A DNA stretch of 64,000 nucleotides from Leifsonia sp040686855 (GTDB taxonomy: Bacteria; Actinomycetota; Actinomycetes; Actinomycetales; Microbacteriaceae), in assembly GCF_040686855.1 (NCBI RefSeq), contig NZ_JBFBOG010000003.1, positions 248,001-312,000 of the forward strand, in the 5' to 3' direction. A program made the translations under genes and the position numbers. Each line of letters opens with the position of its first letter. The first letter of the stretch is position 1. Of the stretch, positions 8,982-17,184 are shown piece after piece. The notes beneath the pieces are model-generated. The model saw only the letters and a program-made list of their open reading frames with translations, searched no databases and was not told where the DNA came from.

Positions 8982-10787
8982 ATGTCCACGGATGCAACCC
9001 CCAGCACTGTGTTGCCGTCCGCGGCGCCGGGCACGGCGTCGCCCGAGAATCTGACCGGCTCACAGGCGGTCGTCCGCACCCTCGAGCTCCTGGGCGTCAC
9101 CGACGTCTTCGGGCTGCCGGGCGGTGCCATCCTGCCGATCTACGACGCCATCATGGACTCGACCAGGATCCGGCACATCCTGGTGCGCCACGAGCAGGGA
9201 GGCGGTCACGCGGCCGAGGGCTACGCGGTCGCCTCGAACCGGGTCGGCGTCGCCATGGCGACCTCCGGACCGGGCGCGACCAACCTCGTCACCGCCGTCA
9301 TGGACGCGCACATGGACTCCGTCCCCGTCGTGTTCATCACCGGCCAGGTGTTCTCCACGCTGATGGGTACGGATGCGTTCCAGGAAGCCGACATCGTCGG
9401 CATCACGATGCCGATCACCAAGCACTCCTTCCTCGTGAAGAGCGTGGAGGAGATCCCGGCGACCATCGCGGCGGCGTACCACATCGCCGGCACCGGCCGC
9501 CCGGGTCCGGTGCTCGTCGACATCACCAAGGACGCGCAGCAGAACACCGCGCCCTTCGTCTGGCCGCCCAAGGTCGACCTGCCGGGCTACCGGCCGATCA
9601 CGAAGGCGCACGGTAAGCAGGTGCTGGCAGCGGCCCAGCTGCTCGTCGAGGCCAAGAAGCCGGTGCTCTACGTCGGCGGCGGTGTCATCCGCGCCAAGGC
9701 GTCGCAGGAGCTCCTGGAGTTGGCGGAGGCCACCGGCGCGCCGGTCGTGACGACGCTCACGGCGCGCGGCGCCTTCCCCGACACGCACAAGCAGCACCTC
9801 GGCATGCCCGGCATGCACGGCACGGTGCCCGCGGTGCTGTCGCTGCAGGAGTCGGACCTCATCGTGTCGCTCGGCGCGCGGTTCGACGACCGCGTCACGG
9901 GCAACACCTCGCTGTTTGCACCCAACGCGAAGATCGTGCACGTCGACGTCGACCCGGCCGAGATCTCCAAGATCCGGATGGCCGACGTCCCCATCGTCGG
10001 CGATGCCAAGGACGTCATCGTCGATCTGACCGCGGCGTTCCAGGAGGCCTCGCGGGCCCAGAAGCCCGACATCATCGAGTGGTGGACGTACCTGAACGGG
10101 CTCCGCGAGGAGTTCCCGCTCGGCTACACGCCCACCAGCGATGGGCTGCTCGCGCCGCAGTACGTCATCCAGCGGATCGGCGAGCTGACCGGGCCGGAGG
10201 GCGTCTACACCGCCGGCGTCGGCCAGCACCAGATGTGGGCCGCGCAGTTCATCAAGTACGAGCGCCCCAACTCGTGGCTGAACTCCGGCGGCGCGGGCAC
10301 CATGGGCTACTCGGTGCCGGCGGCGATGGGCGCGAAGGTCGCCCAGCCCGACCGCACGGTGTGGGCGATCGACGGCGACGGCTGCTTCCAGATGACCAAT
10401 CAGGAGCTCGCCACCTGCACGATCAACGACATCCCGATCAAGGTCGCGATCATCAACAACTCGTCGCTCGGCATGGTGCGGCAGTGGCAGACCCTCTTCT
10501 ACGACGGCCGCTACTCCAACACCGACCTGAACACGGGCCACGACACCGTCCGCGTCCCCGACTTCGTGAAGCTGGCCGAGGCGTACGGCGCCCTCGGCAT
10601 CCGCGTCACGAAGGAAGAAGAGGTGGATGCCGCGATCAAGCTCGCGCTCGAGACCAACGACCGCCCGGTCGTCATCGACTTCGTCGTGAGCGCGGACGCC
10701 ATGGTGTGGCCGATGGTGCCGCAGGGCGTCAGCAACAGCTACGTCCAGTACGCCCGCGACCACAGCCCGTCGTTCGGAGGGGAGTGA
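8982..10787 (+). CDS. ilvB: Acetolactate synthase, large (catalytic) subunit
   Basis: A 601-residue ThDP-dependent enzyme that condenses pyruvate to acetolactate, or pyruvate with 2-ketobutyrate. The catalytic Glu is in LVRHEQGGGHAAEGYA near the N-terminus. The central FAD-type domain and the C-terminal ThDP motif AIDGDGCFQMTNQELATC...INN are complete. The ATG has a weak AAAGG upstream. Its TGA lies immediately before the ilvN start within a strong GGAGGGGAG sequence, so translation of the two subunits is coupled. It is the second gene of an ilvD-ilvB-ilvN-ilvC set ended by a hairpin at 12395-12427. Confidence 0.97.
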   Translation: MSTDATPSTVLPSAAPGTASPENLTGSQAVVRTLELLGVTDVFGLPGGAILPIYDAIMDSTRIRHILVRHEQGGGHAAEGYAVASNRVGVAMATSGPGATNLVTAVMDAHMDSVPVVFITGQVFSTLMGTDAFQEADIVGITMPITKHSFLVKSVEEIPATIAAAYHIAGTGRPGPVLVDITKDAQQNTAPFVWPPKVDLPGYRPITKAHGKQVLAAAQLLVEAKKPVLYVGGGVIRAKASQELLELAEATGAPVVTTLTARGAFPDTHKQHLGMPGMHGTVPAVLSLQESDLIVSLGARFDDRVTGNTSLFAPNAKIVHVDVDPAEISKIRMADVPIVGDAKDVIVDLTAAFQEASRAQKPDIIEWWTYLNGLREEFPLGYTPTSDGLLAPQYVIQRIGELTGPEGVYTAGVGQHQMWAAQFIKYERPNSWLNSGGAGTMGYSVPAAMGAKVAQPDRTVWAIDGDGCFQMTNQELATCTINDIPIKVAIINNSSLGMVRQWQTLFYDGRYSNTDLNTGHDTVRVPDFVKLAEAYGALGIRVTKEEEVDAAIKLALETNDRPVVIDFVVSADAMVWPMVPQGVSNSYVQYARDHSPSFGGE

Positions 10788-10789
10788 CC

Positions 10790-11299
10790 ATGAGCACGCA
10801 CGTTCTGAGCCTCCTCGTCGAGGACAAGCCAGGTCTGCTGACCCGCGTCGCCGGGCTGTTCGCCCGCCGCGGCTTCAACATCCACTCGCTCGCGGTGGGC
10901 ACGAGCGAGGTCGACGGCCTCTCGCGCATCACCGTGGTGGTCGACGTCGAAGACCTGCCGCTCGAGCAGGTGACGAAGCAGCTCAACAAGCTGATCAACG
11001 TCATCAAGATCGTCGAGCTCGACCCCGCGCAGTCGGTGCAGCGCGAGCACCTGCTCATCAAGGTGCGGGTGGACAACTCCACCCGCTCGCAGGTGCTCGA
11101 AGCGGTCAACCTCTTCCGCGCCCGCGTGGTCGACGTGGCCACCGACGCGCTCGTGATCGAGGTCACCGGCGACAGCGGCAAGACACAGGCGCTGCTCAAG
11201 GTGCTGGAGCCCTACGGGATCAAGGAGATGGCCCAGTCAGGCCTGCTCGCGATCGGCCGCGGCGGCAAGTCCATCACCGAGCGCGTTTTCAAGAACTAA
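10790..11299 (+). CDS. ilvN: Acetolactate synthase, small (regulatory) subunit
   Basis: A 169-residue regulatory subunit that activates IlvB and gives valine feedback inhibition. It has an N-terminal ACT domain (HVLSLLVEDKPGLLTRVAGLFARRG at about 4-28) and the C-terminal domain of the family (REHLLIKVRVDNSTRSQVLEA, ending in AIGRGG). I chose the ATG at 10790, which has GGAGGGG about 7 nt upstream; a GTG at 10784 overlapping the ilvB stop is a possible alternative adding two residues. It sits between ilvB and ilvC in the operon. Confidence 0.96.
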   Translation: MSTHVLSLLVEDKPGLLTRVAGLFARRGFNIHSLAVGTSEVDGLSRITVVVDVEDLPLEQVTKQLNKLINVIKIVELDPAQSVQREHLLIKVRVDNSTRSQVLEAVNLFRARVVDVATDALVIEVTGDSGKTQALLKVLEPYGIKEMAQSGLLAIGRGGKSITERVFKN

Positions 11300-11332
11300 G
11301 TTCGTCCGAACAAACCAGCAAGGAGAAGCCAA

Positions 11333-12361
11333 GTGGCTGAGATCTACTACGACAACGACGCGGACCTCTCGATCATCCAGGGCAAGAAGGTCGCCGTCAT
11401 CGGCTACGGCTCGCAGGGCCACGCTCACGCGCAGAACCTGCGCGACTCGGGCGTCGAGGTCGTCATCGGCCTCAAGGAGGGCTCGAAGTCGAAGCCGAAG
11501 GCCGAGGAGGCGGGCTTCCGCGTCCTCAGCGCCGCCGACGCCGCCGCGTGGGCCGACGTCATCGTCATCCTCGCGCCGGACCAGGTGCAGCGCCACCTCT
11601 ACGCGGAGGACATCCAGGGCAACCTGCAGGAGGGCAACGCCCTCGTCTTCGGACACGGCTTCAACATCCGCTTCGGCTACATCGAGGCGCCCGAGGGCGT
11701 CGACGTGATCATGGTCGCCCCGAAGGGCCCGGGCCACACGGTCCGCCGCGAGTACGAGGCCGGCCGTGGCGTCCCCGTCATCGTCGCCGTCGAGAAGGAC
11801 GCGACCGGCAACGCCTGGCCGCTCGTCCTCTCCTACGCCAAGGGCATCGGCGGCCTCCGCGCCGGCGGCATCAAGACGACCTTCACCGAGGAGACCGAGA
11901 CCGACCTGTTCGGCGAGCAGGCCGTCCTCTGCGGCGGCGTCTCGCAGCTCGTCCAGTACGGCTTCGAGACCCTGACCGAGGCCGGCTATCAGCCGCAGGT
12001 CGCCTACTTCGAGGTGCTGCACGAGCTCAAGCTCATCGTCGACCTCATGTGGGAGGGCGGCATCGCCAAGCAGCGCTGGTCGGTCTCCGACACGGCCGAG
12101 TACGGCGACTACGTCTCCGGCCCGCGCGTCATCGACCCGCACGTCAAGGAGAACATGAAGGCCGTGCTGTCCGACATCCAGGACGGCACCTTCGCCAAGC
12201 GCTTCATCGCCGACCAGGACGCGGGCGCGCCCGAGTTCCTGGCGCTCCGCGCGAAGGGCGAGCAGCACCCCATCGAGGCCACCGGCCGCGAGCTGCGCAA
12301 GCTCTTCGCCTGGAACGCCTCCAACGACGACGACTACGTCGACGGCGAGGTCGCTCGCTGA
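11333..12361 (+). CDS. ilvC: Ketol-acid reductoisomerase (NADP)
   Basis: A 342-residue class I KARI catalysing isomerisation and reduction of acetolactate to dihydroxyisovalerate. The dinucleotide-binding motif is VAVIGYGSQGHAHAQNLRDSG at about 19-39, and the knotted C-terminal domain carries the metal ligands in the DLFGEQAVLCGG and EVLHELKLIVDLMWEGG region. The GTG start has AAGGAG 8 nt upstream. It is the last gene of the ilv cluster; a strong hairpin follows 34 bp downstream. Confidence 0.97.
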   Translation: MAEIYYDNDADLSIIQGKKVAVIGYGSQGHAHAQNLRDSGVEVVIGLKEGSKSKPKAEEAGFRVLSAADAAAWADVIVILAPDQVQRHLYAEDIQGNLQEGNALVFGHGFNIRFGYIEAPEGVDVIMVAPKGPGHTVRREYEAGRGVPVIVAVEKDATGNAWPLVLSYAKGIGGLRAGGIKTTFTEETETDLFGEQAVLCGGVSQLVQYGFETLTEAGYQPQVAYFEVLHELKLIVDLMWEGGIAKQRWSVSDTAEYGDYVSGPRVIDPHVKENMKAVLSDIQDGTFAKRFIADQDAGAPEFLALRAKGEQHPIEATGRELRKLFAWNASNDDDYVDGEVAR

Positions 12362-12394
12362 GCCTGACCCACACGGTCACCGCGCACTAGTCTC

Positions 12395-12427
12395 AAGGGT
12401 GCCGCACGCGATGCGTGCGGCACCCTT
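12395..12427 (+). terminator. Hairpin terminator after ilvC
   Basis: A perfect 15-bp inverted repeat: arm AAGGGTGCCGCACGC at 12395-12409, loop GAT at 12410-12412, complementary arm at 12413-12427. It starts 34 bp after the ilvC stop and ends 20 bp before cutC. The U tract is short (TT), as is usual in high-GC Actinobacteria. It probably ends the ilv transcript. Confidence 0.75.
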
Positions 12428-12447
12428 CCGCGTGTGAGGAGCAGGCC

Positions 12448-13188
12448 ATGGGCGTCGCCGTCGAGATCGCGGTGCAGGATGCGACCGGCGTGCGTGTCGC
12501 CCTCGCCGAGGGCGCCGACCGCGTCGAGCTCTGCACGGCGCTGGGTCTGGGCGGCCTCACGCCATCCGCTGCACTCGTCGCGGCGGCCGTCGAGCAGGCG
12601 ACACGCGACGAGCGGCCCGGCTTCGTGCACGTGCTCGTCCGTCCCCGTGGCGGCGGCTTCGTCTACGACGCCGCCGAGGTCGCGCTGACCGTCGCCGACA
12701 TCCGCTTCGCCCGCGCGACGGGAGCAGCCGGCGTCGTGGTCGGTGCGCTCGACGAATCCGCCACCGTCGACGGCGAGGCGATGCGCCGGTTCGTGGACGC
12801 GGCGGAAGGACTCCCGGTGACCTTCCACCGGGCCTTCGACATCATCGGCGACCAGGCGACCGCGCTCGAGGAGCTGATCGCGCTCGGCGTCCACCGCGTG
12901 CTGACGTCAGGAGGCGCGAGCCGCACCATCGACGGCGTCGCGACGTTGAGGGCGCTGGCCCAGCGGGCCGGCGGGCGCATCCAATTGATGGCCGGCGGAG
13001 GCGTCCGCGTCGACGACATCCCGACGATCGCCTCCACCGGGGTGGATGCCGTCCACCTCTCCGCCCGCGACTCGGTGGTCGGAGGGCCCAGCGGCCCCGG
13101 CGGCGGGGAGGCGCGCTACGACATCACGGACGCGGCGACGGTCGCCGAGGCGGTCGCCGTCGCACGCCTCGCCCGTCTCGTGCGCTGA
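12448..13188 (+). CDS. cutC: CutC-family protein
   Basis: A 246-residue TIM-barrel CutC protein, named for copper homeostasis in E. coli although its biochemical role is not settled. Family signatures are VEIAVQDATGVRVALAEGADRVELCTALGLGGLTPS split over residues 4-40, VHVLVRPRGGGFVY, and TFHRAFD, LTSGG and MAGGGV further on. The ATG at 12448 has GAGGAG 6 nt upstream and gives the family's normal N-terminus. It lies between the ilvC hairpin and a DoxX gene on the other strand, with only 6 bp between the two convergent stops. Confidence 0.9.
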   Translation: MGVAVEIAVQDATGVRVALAEGADRVELCTALGLGGLTPSAALVAAAVEQATRDERPGFVHVLVRPRGGGFVYDAAEVALTVADIRFARATGAAGVVVGALDESATVDGEAMRRFVDAAEGLPVTFHRAFDIIGDQATALEELIALGVHRVLTSGGASRTIDGVATLRALAQRAGGRIQLMAGGGVRVDDIPTIASTGVDAVHLSARDSVVGGPSGPGGGEARYDITDAATVAEAVAVARLARLVR

Positions 13189-13194
13189 CGCCCG

Positions 13195-13575
13195 CTACAG
13201 CGCGCACACCACGCACAGCGCGATGAGCACCACCTGCAGGATCGCGCGCGGCACCAGCGGCGTGGCGAACACCCCGAACCGCTCCGTCTTGCCCGCGGCG
13301 TAGGCGTTCGCCGGGAAGACCGCGACGAGGAACACGACCAGGCAGATCGCCGCCGCCACCCGCGTCGCCGGAATCAGCAGCCCGATGCCGCCCGCCAGCT
13401 CGCACACGCCCGTGAAGGCCACCAGAGCGCGCGGGGACACCACCCGCACAGCCGGCGGGATCATCGCGGCCATGCCGCGGGCGGGCCTCGGGACGAAGTG
13501 CAGCGTCCCCATCCCCACGAACACGAGCGCGAGCGCGATGCGCAGGACGAGTTGGACGATCTCGAACGGGGTCAC
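13195..13575 (-). CDS. DoxX-family membrane protein
   Basis: A 126-residue integral membrane protein with four predicted helices (IVQLVLRIALALVFVGMGTLHF, then LVAFTGVCELAGGIGLLIP, AAAICLVVFLVAVFPANAY, ILQVVLIALCVVCAL). The arrangement, with GxxHF in helix 1 and a G-rich helix 2, matches the DoxX-like family. The function is unknown in this context. The GTG at 13575 starts just before the first helix. It is convergent with cutC and divergent from serA across about 150 bp. Confidence 0.8.
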   Translation of the reverse strand: MTPFEIVQLVLRIALALVFVGMGTLHFVPRPARGMAAMIPPAVRVVSPRALVAFTGVCELAGGIGLLIPATRVAAAICLVVFLVAVFPANAYAAGKTERFGVFATPLVPRAILQVVLIALCVVCAL

Positions 13576-13727
13576 CCGTCCATCCTCTCCCGGGCCGCCG
13601 CCCCTGCGCCCGTAACGCGGCGAAAAGCGCCCTTGACGCCCCGCTAGAGTTAAGCCGTTCGGCGCCCCACCGACCGTGGCGCATTTCATCCCAAGCCAGC
13701 CCTCGCACCACCGTAAGGATCTGCCAC
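13576..13727. promoter_or_regulatory. Divergent intergenic region, DoxX / serA
   Basis: About 150 bp between a minus-strand DoxX gene and serA. A TAGAGT at 13645-13650 could be the -10 box for serA, leaving a leader of about 70 nt. I see no convincing -35 at the right spacing, and no riboswitch-like fold. Confidence 0.3.
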
Positions 13728-15320
13728 GTGACAAAGCCGGTCGTCCTGATCGCCGAAGAACTCTCGCCCGCCACCGTCGAAGCCCTGGGGCCCGACTTCG
13801 AGATCCGGAACGTGGACGGCACCGACCGCCCGGCGCTCCTGTCCGCCGTCGCCGACGCGGACGCCATCCTGGTCCGGTCCGCGACCAAGGTCGACGCCGA
13901 GGTGCTGGAGGCCGCGAAGCAGCTCAGGGTCATCGCCCGCGCCGGCGTCGGCCTCGACAACGTCGACATCAAGACCGCGACCAACGCGGGCGTCATGGTC
14001 GTCAACGCCCCTACCTCCAACATCATCTCGGCCGCCGAGCTGACCGTCGGCCACATCCTGAGCCTCGCCCGTCACATCCCGGCCGCGCACAGCGCGCTCG
14101 CGCAGGGGCAGTGGAAGCGGTCCAAGTACACCGGTGTCGAGCTGTACGAGAAGACGGTCGGCATCATCGGCCTCGGCCGCATCGGCGCCCTCATCACCGC
14201 GCGCCTGCAGGCCTTCGGCACGAACGTCATCGCCTACGACCCCTACGTCACGAGCGCCCGTGCGCAGCAGCTCGGCGTGCAGCTGGTGACCCTGGACGAG
14301 CTGCTGGCGCAGGCGGACTTCGTCACCATCCACATGCCGAAGACGCCGGAGACCACCGGCATGATCTCCGACGACCAGCTCGCGCAGATGAAGGACACCG
14401 CGTTCATCGTCAACGTCGCGCGCGGCGGTCTCATCGACGAGGACGCGCTGTACCGCGCCCTGACGACCGGCACCATCGCGGGCGCCGGCCTCGATGTGTT
14501 CGTGTCGGAGCCGCCGCAGGACTCGCCGCTCCTCGCGCTCGAGAACGTCGTCGTCACGCCCCACCTCGGTGCGTCGACCGATGAGGCGCAGGAGAAGGCG
14601 GGCGTCTCGGTCGCCCGCTCGGTGCGCCTGGCGCTCTCGGGCGAGCTGGTCCCGGACGCGGTCAACGTCGCGGGCGGCGTCATCGACCCGTACGTGCGGC
14701 CGGGTATCCCGCTGGTCGAGAAGCTGGGCCAGGTGTTCTCGGGACTCGCCGGCAGCCCGGTCACGAGCGTCGACGTGGAGGTGCGCGGCGAACTCGCCGA
14801 CTTCGATGTCAGCGTGCTGAAGCTCGCGGCGCTGAAGGGCATCTTCACGAACATCGTCAGCGAGACCGTCTCCTATGTGAACGCGCCTCTGCTCGCCGAG
14901 CAGCGCGGCATCGAGGTGCGCCTCATCACGGACTCGGTCAGCGAGGAGTACCGCAACCTGATCACGCTGCGCGGCGCGCTGAGCGACGGCTCGCAGATCT
15001 CGGTCTCCGGCACGCTCACCGGTCCGAAGCAGATCGAGAAGATCGTCGGCATCAACGGCTACGACGTCGAGGTGCCGGTCGCCGAGCACCTGGTCGTCAT
15101 GGTCTACGACGACCGCCCCGGCATCGTCGCGGTCTACGGCCGCGAGTTCGGCGAGGCGGCGATCAACATCGCCGGCATGCAGATCGCCCGTACCTCCGCC
15201 GGCGGCAAGGCGCTGAGCGTCCTCACCGTCGACTCGCGCGTGCCCGACGGACTGCTCGAGAAGGTGCGCCTCGCGATCGACGCCGACCTGGTGCAGGAGA
15301 TCGACATCACGGAGTCCTGA
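13728..15320 (+). CDS. serA: D-3-phosphoglycerate dehydrogenase
   Basis: A 530-residue type I PGDH, the first committed enzyme of serine synthesis. It has the NAD-binding motif TVGIIGLGRIGALITARL at about 144-161, catalytic residues in the ARGGLIDEDAL and PHLGAST regions, an intervening (ASB) domain, and a C-terminal ACT domain (HLVVMVYDDRPGIVAVYGREFG, about 455-530). This long form is the actinobacterial type regulated by serine. The start is GTG with AAGG about 9 nt upstream; the product begins TKPVVLIAEELSPATVEAL. It stands alone with its own promoter region. Confidence 0.96.
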   Translation: MTKPVVLIAEELSPATVEALGPDFEIRNVDGTDRPALLSAVADADAILVRSATKVDAEVLEAAKQLRVIARAGVGLDNVDIKTATNAGVMVVNAPTSNIISAAELTVGHILSLARHIPAAHSALAQGQWKRSKYTGVELYEKTVGIIGLGRIGALITARLQAFGTNVIAYDPYVTSARAQQLGVQLVTLDELLAQADFVTIHMPKTPETTGMISDDQLAQMKDTAFIVNVARGGLIDEDALYRALTTGTIAGAGLDVFVSEPPQDSPLLALENVVVTPHLGASTDEAQEKAGVSVARSVRLALSGELVPDAVNVAGGVIDPYVRPGIPLVEKLGQVFSGLAGSPVTSVDVEVRGELADFDVSVLKLAALKGIFTNIVSETVSYVNAPLLAEQRGIEVRLITDSVSEEYRNLITLRGALSDGSQISVSGTLTGPKQIEKIVGINGYDVEVPVAEHLVVMVYDDRPGIVAVYGREFGEAAINIAGMQIARTSAGGKALSVLTVDSRVPDGLLEKVRLAIDADLVQEIDITES

Positions 15321-15361
15321 CCCCGGGGAAGATTTCTCTTCCGCGCTGTCGATTCGGGCGC

Positions 15362-15396
15362 TTGACTTGCGTCGTAGGGGTGTCGATATCCCTACG
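15362..15396 (+). promoter_or_regulatory. Promoter with overlapping inverted repeat, DGPF/ECF pair
   Basis: TTGACT at 15362-15367 and GATATC at 15385-15390 are separated by 17 bp and look like a sigma-70-type promoter. An inverted repeat CGTAGGG (15373-15379) / CCCTACG (15390-15396) overlaps the spacer and -10. It could be an operator, or part of an autoregulated ECF promoter. Confidence 0.5.
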
Positions 15397-15411
15397 ATCC
15401 GAGGAGACACC

Positions 15412-15777
15412 ATGTCCGACGAGTACGTTCTGCTCATCCGCGAGCCGAACTGGAGCCCCGAGACGATGACGGCCGACGAGTGGCAGGCCGGCATGGCCGG
15501 TCACAAGGCGTTCCAGGACGCCGTGGCGGCCGCGGGCGAGCGCATCGTCGCCAGCAACGCGCTGCAGGAGGCCGGCCAGGCCACCCGCATCACGCCCGGC
15601 TCCGACGGAACGCCGGTCTTCACCAGCGGTCCGTTCGGCGAGACGAGCGAGGCGATCACCGGGTTCTACAGCTTCACGGCGTCCAGCCCGGAGCAGGCGC
15701 GCGAGCTCGCGTCCCTGTGCCCGACGCGCGGCTCGATCGAGCTGTACCCGGTGCTGGTGCTGGATGCGGTGCGCTGA
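15412..15777 (+). CDS. YCII/DGPF-family protein
   Basis: A 121-residue protein of the YCII-related (DGPF) family. The ORF reads EYVLLIREPNW at the start, and the namesake motif appears as SGPFGETSEAITGFY (about residues 66-80), with Ser in place of the usual Asp of DGPF. The ATG has GAGGAG 6 nt upstream. Such proteins are characteristically encoded beside ECF42 sigma factors, and the next gene is exactly that type. Their biochemical role is not known. Confidence 0.85.
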   Translation: MSDEYVLLIREPNWSPETMTADEWQAGMAGHKAFQDAVAAAGERIVASNALQEAGQATRITPGSDGTPVFTSGPFGETSEAITGFYSFTASSPEQARELASLCPTRGSIELYPVLVLDAVR

Positions 15778-15868
15778 GTGATGGCGGCCCCTGGCGGCGG
15801 CCGATGACGGCGGTTCCCGATGGCGGTTCCTCATGGCGGCCCGTGAGGGGCCCCGTGACGGCCGCCTC
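15778..15868. repeat. GATGGCGG-type low-complexity repeats
   Basis: The gap between the DGPF gene and the sigma factor contains degenerate direct repeats of GATGGCGG followed by CCCC or TTCC (for example near 15780, 15823 and 15833). They create several spurious start codons and make the start of the sigma gene uncertain. No other feature was seen here. Confidence 0.4.
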
Positions 15869-17104
15869 GTGACCACGGCCGCGGACGCCGGTCGCGCCGC
15901 GCTCGAACGGGCGTGGCGCGACGAGTCGCCGCGCATCCTGGGCGCCGTCGCACGCACCACGGGAGACCTCCTGCTCGCCGAGGACGCGGTGCAGGAGGCG
16001 TTCGCGCGCGCCGTCGCCGAGGCCGATCGCGGCCGCGTTCCCGCCAACCCCGCTGCCTGGGTGACCACGGTCGCGCGTCGCGTCGCACTGGACGCGCTGC
16101 GGCGCGAACAGACCGCGGTGCGCGCCGCCCCCGCCCTGGCGGCGGAGGCGGCGCTCGCGTCGGCCGCCGCTGCAACTATCGAGGAGGATTCCGTGTTCAC
16201 CGGGGACGAGCGGCTGGAGCTCATCCTCGTCGTCGCGCATCCCGAGCTCGCACCGGAGGCGCGGGTCGAGCTGGCGCTCCGCTTCGTCTGCGGTGTGCCG
16301 ACGGGCCGCATCGCCGACGTGTTCCTGGTGCCTGAGCCGACGATGGCGGCGCGGCTCACCCGGGCCAAGAAGCGCATCCACGACGCCCGGCTGCGGTTCG
16401 CGCTGGACGACCCGGCGGCGGTGGCCGCCCGGATGCCCGACGCCCTCACCACGATCTACCTGCTCTACACCGTCGGTCACCAGACGGTCGACGCGACCCT
16501 GCGCAGGGACGCGATCGAGCTCGCCCGTGACGCCCACCGCGTGTTCGCCGAGGCCGAGAGCGCCGGGCTGCTGGCGCTCCTGCTGCTGACCGAGGCGCGC
16601 CAGTCCACCCGGCTGACCGACGGGGACGAGTTCGCGACCCTCCGCGAGGCGGATCGGCGACGCTGGGATGCGGCGCTGATGGCCGAGGGCGAGGCGCTTG
16701 CGACGACGGCGCTGGCGGGAGGCGGCCGCTACGCCCTGCAGGCGGGCATCGCCGGCCTGCACGCGATCGCGCCGACGTGGGACGCGACCGACTGGCCCGC
16801 GATCGTGCGGTTGTACGACGGCCTGGTGCGACAGTGGCCGAGCCCGTCCGCCCGGCTGGGAAGGATCGTCGCGCTCGGCCACAGCCCGGATGCGGGGCCC
16901 GAGGTGGCGATGGCGGCGCTGGACGCCGATCCCGCGCTCTCGGTGGGCGTGCTGGAGACCGAGGCGCACGCCGCCCGCGCCGACCTGCTCCGGCTGGCGG
17001 GGCGCGGGACGGAGGCGGCGGAGGCCTATCGCGCGGCCATCCGGTCCGCGCGCGACGACCGCACGGCGCGATCGCTGGAGCGCCTGCTGGCCGAGGCGGG
17101 CTGA
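15869..17104 (+). CDS. ECF42-type RNA polymerase sigma factor with C-terminal extension
   Basis: About 411 residues. The N-terminal third has sigma region 2 (ILGAVARTTGDLLLAEDAVQEAFARAV) and region 4 (LALRFVCGVPTGRIADVFLV...MAARLTRAKKRI). The remaining 230 or so residues form a helical TPR-like extension (DUF6596 type) seen in ECF42 sigma factors. This class pairs with DGPF proteins instead of a classical anti-sigma factor, and the upstream neighbour is one. I prefer the GTG at 15869 because it gives the family-like TTAADAGRAALERAW start; the ATG at 15833 is an alternative within low-complexity repeats. No strong ribosome site is evident. Confidence 0.88.
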   Translation: MTTAADAGRAALERAWRDESPRILGAVARTTGDLLLAEDAVQEAFARAVAEADRGRVPANPAAWVTTVARRVALDALRREQTAVRAAPALAAEAALASAAAATIEEDSVFTGDERLELILVVAHPELAPEARVELALRFVCGVPTGRIADVFLVPEPTMAARLTRAKKRIHDARLRFALDDPAAVAARMPDALTTIYLLYTVGHQTVDATLRRDAIELARDAHRVFAEAESAGLLALLLLTEARQSTRLTDGDEFATLREADRRRWDAALMAEGEALATTALAGGGRYALQAGIAGLHAIAPTWDATDWPAIVRLYDGLVRQWPSPSARLGRIVALGHSPDAGPEVAMAALDADPALSVGVLETEAHAARADLLRLAGRGTEAAEAYRAAIRSARDDRTARSLERLLAEAG

Positions 17105-17115
17105 GGCGTTGCGGC

Positions 17116-17168
17116 ATTCGTCACGAGTGGTCCCGATTCGGCACGAATGGCGCCCATTCGTGACGAAT
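17116..17168. repeat. Three 13-bp palindromes at exact 20-bp spacing
   Basis: Near-copies of ATTCGTSACGAAT start at 17116, 17136 and 17156, a period of exactly 20 bp. The third copy is a perfect palindrome; the first two each carry one change. The array fills the 80-bp gap between the convergent ends of the sigma factor and a TetR gene. It may act as a bidirectional terminator or a protein-binding array. Confidence 0.75.
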
Positions 17169-17184
17169 CGCGCGGTGGGAGGCG

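Noticed and set aside
15327..15342. GGAAGA-TTTC-TCTTCC as a serA terminator
   Set aside because: The stem is only 6 bp and has no U tract; too weak to call.
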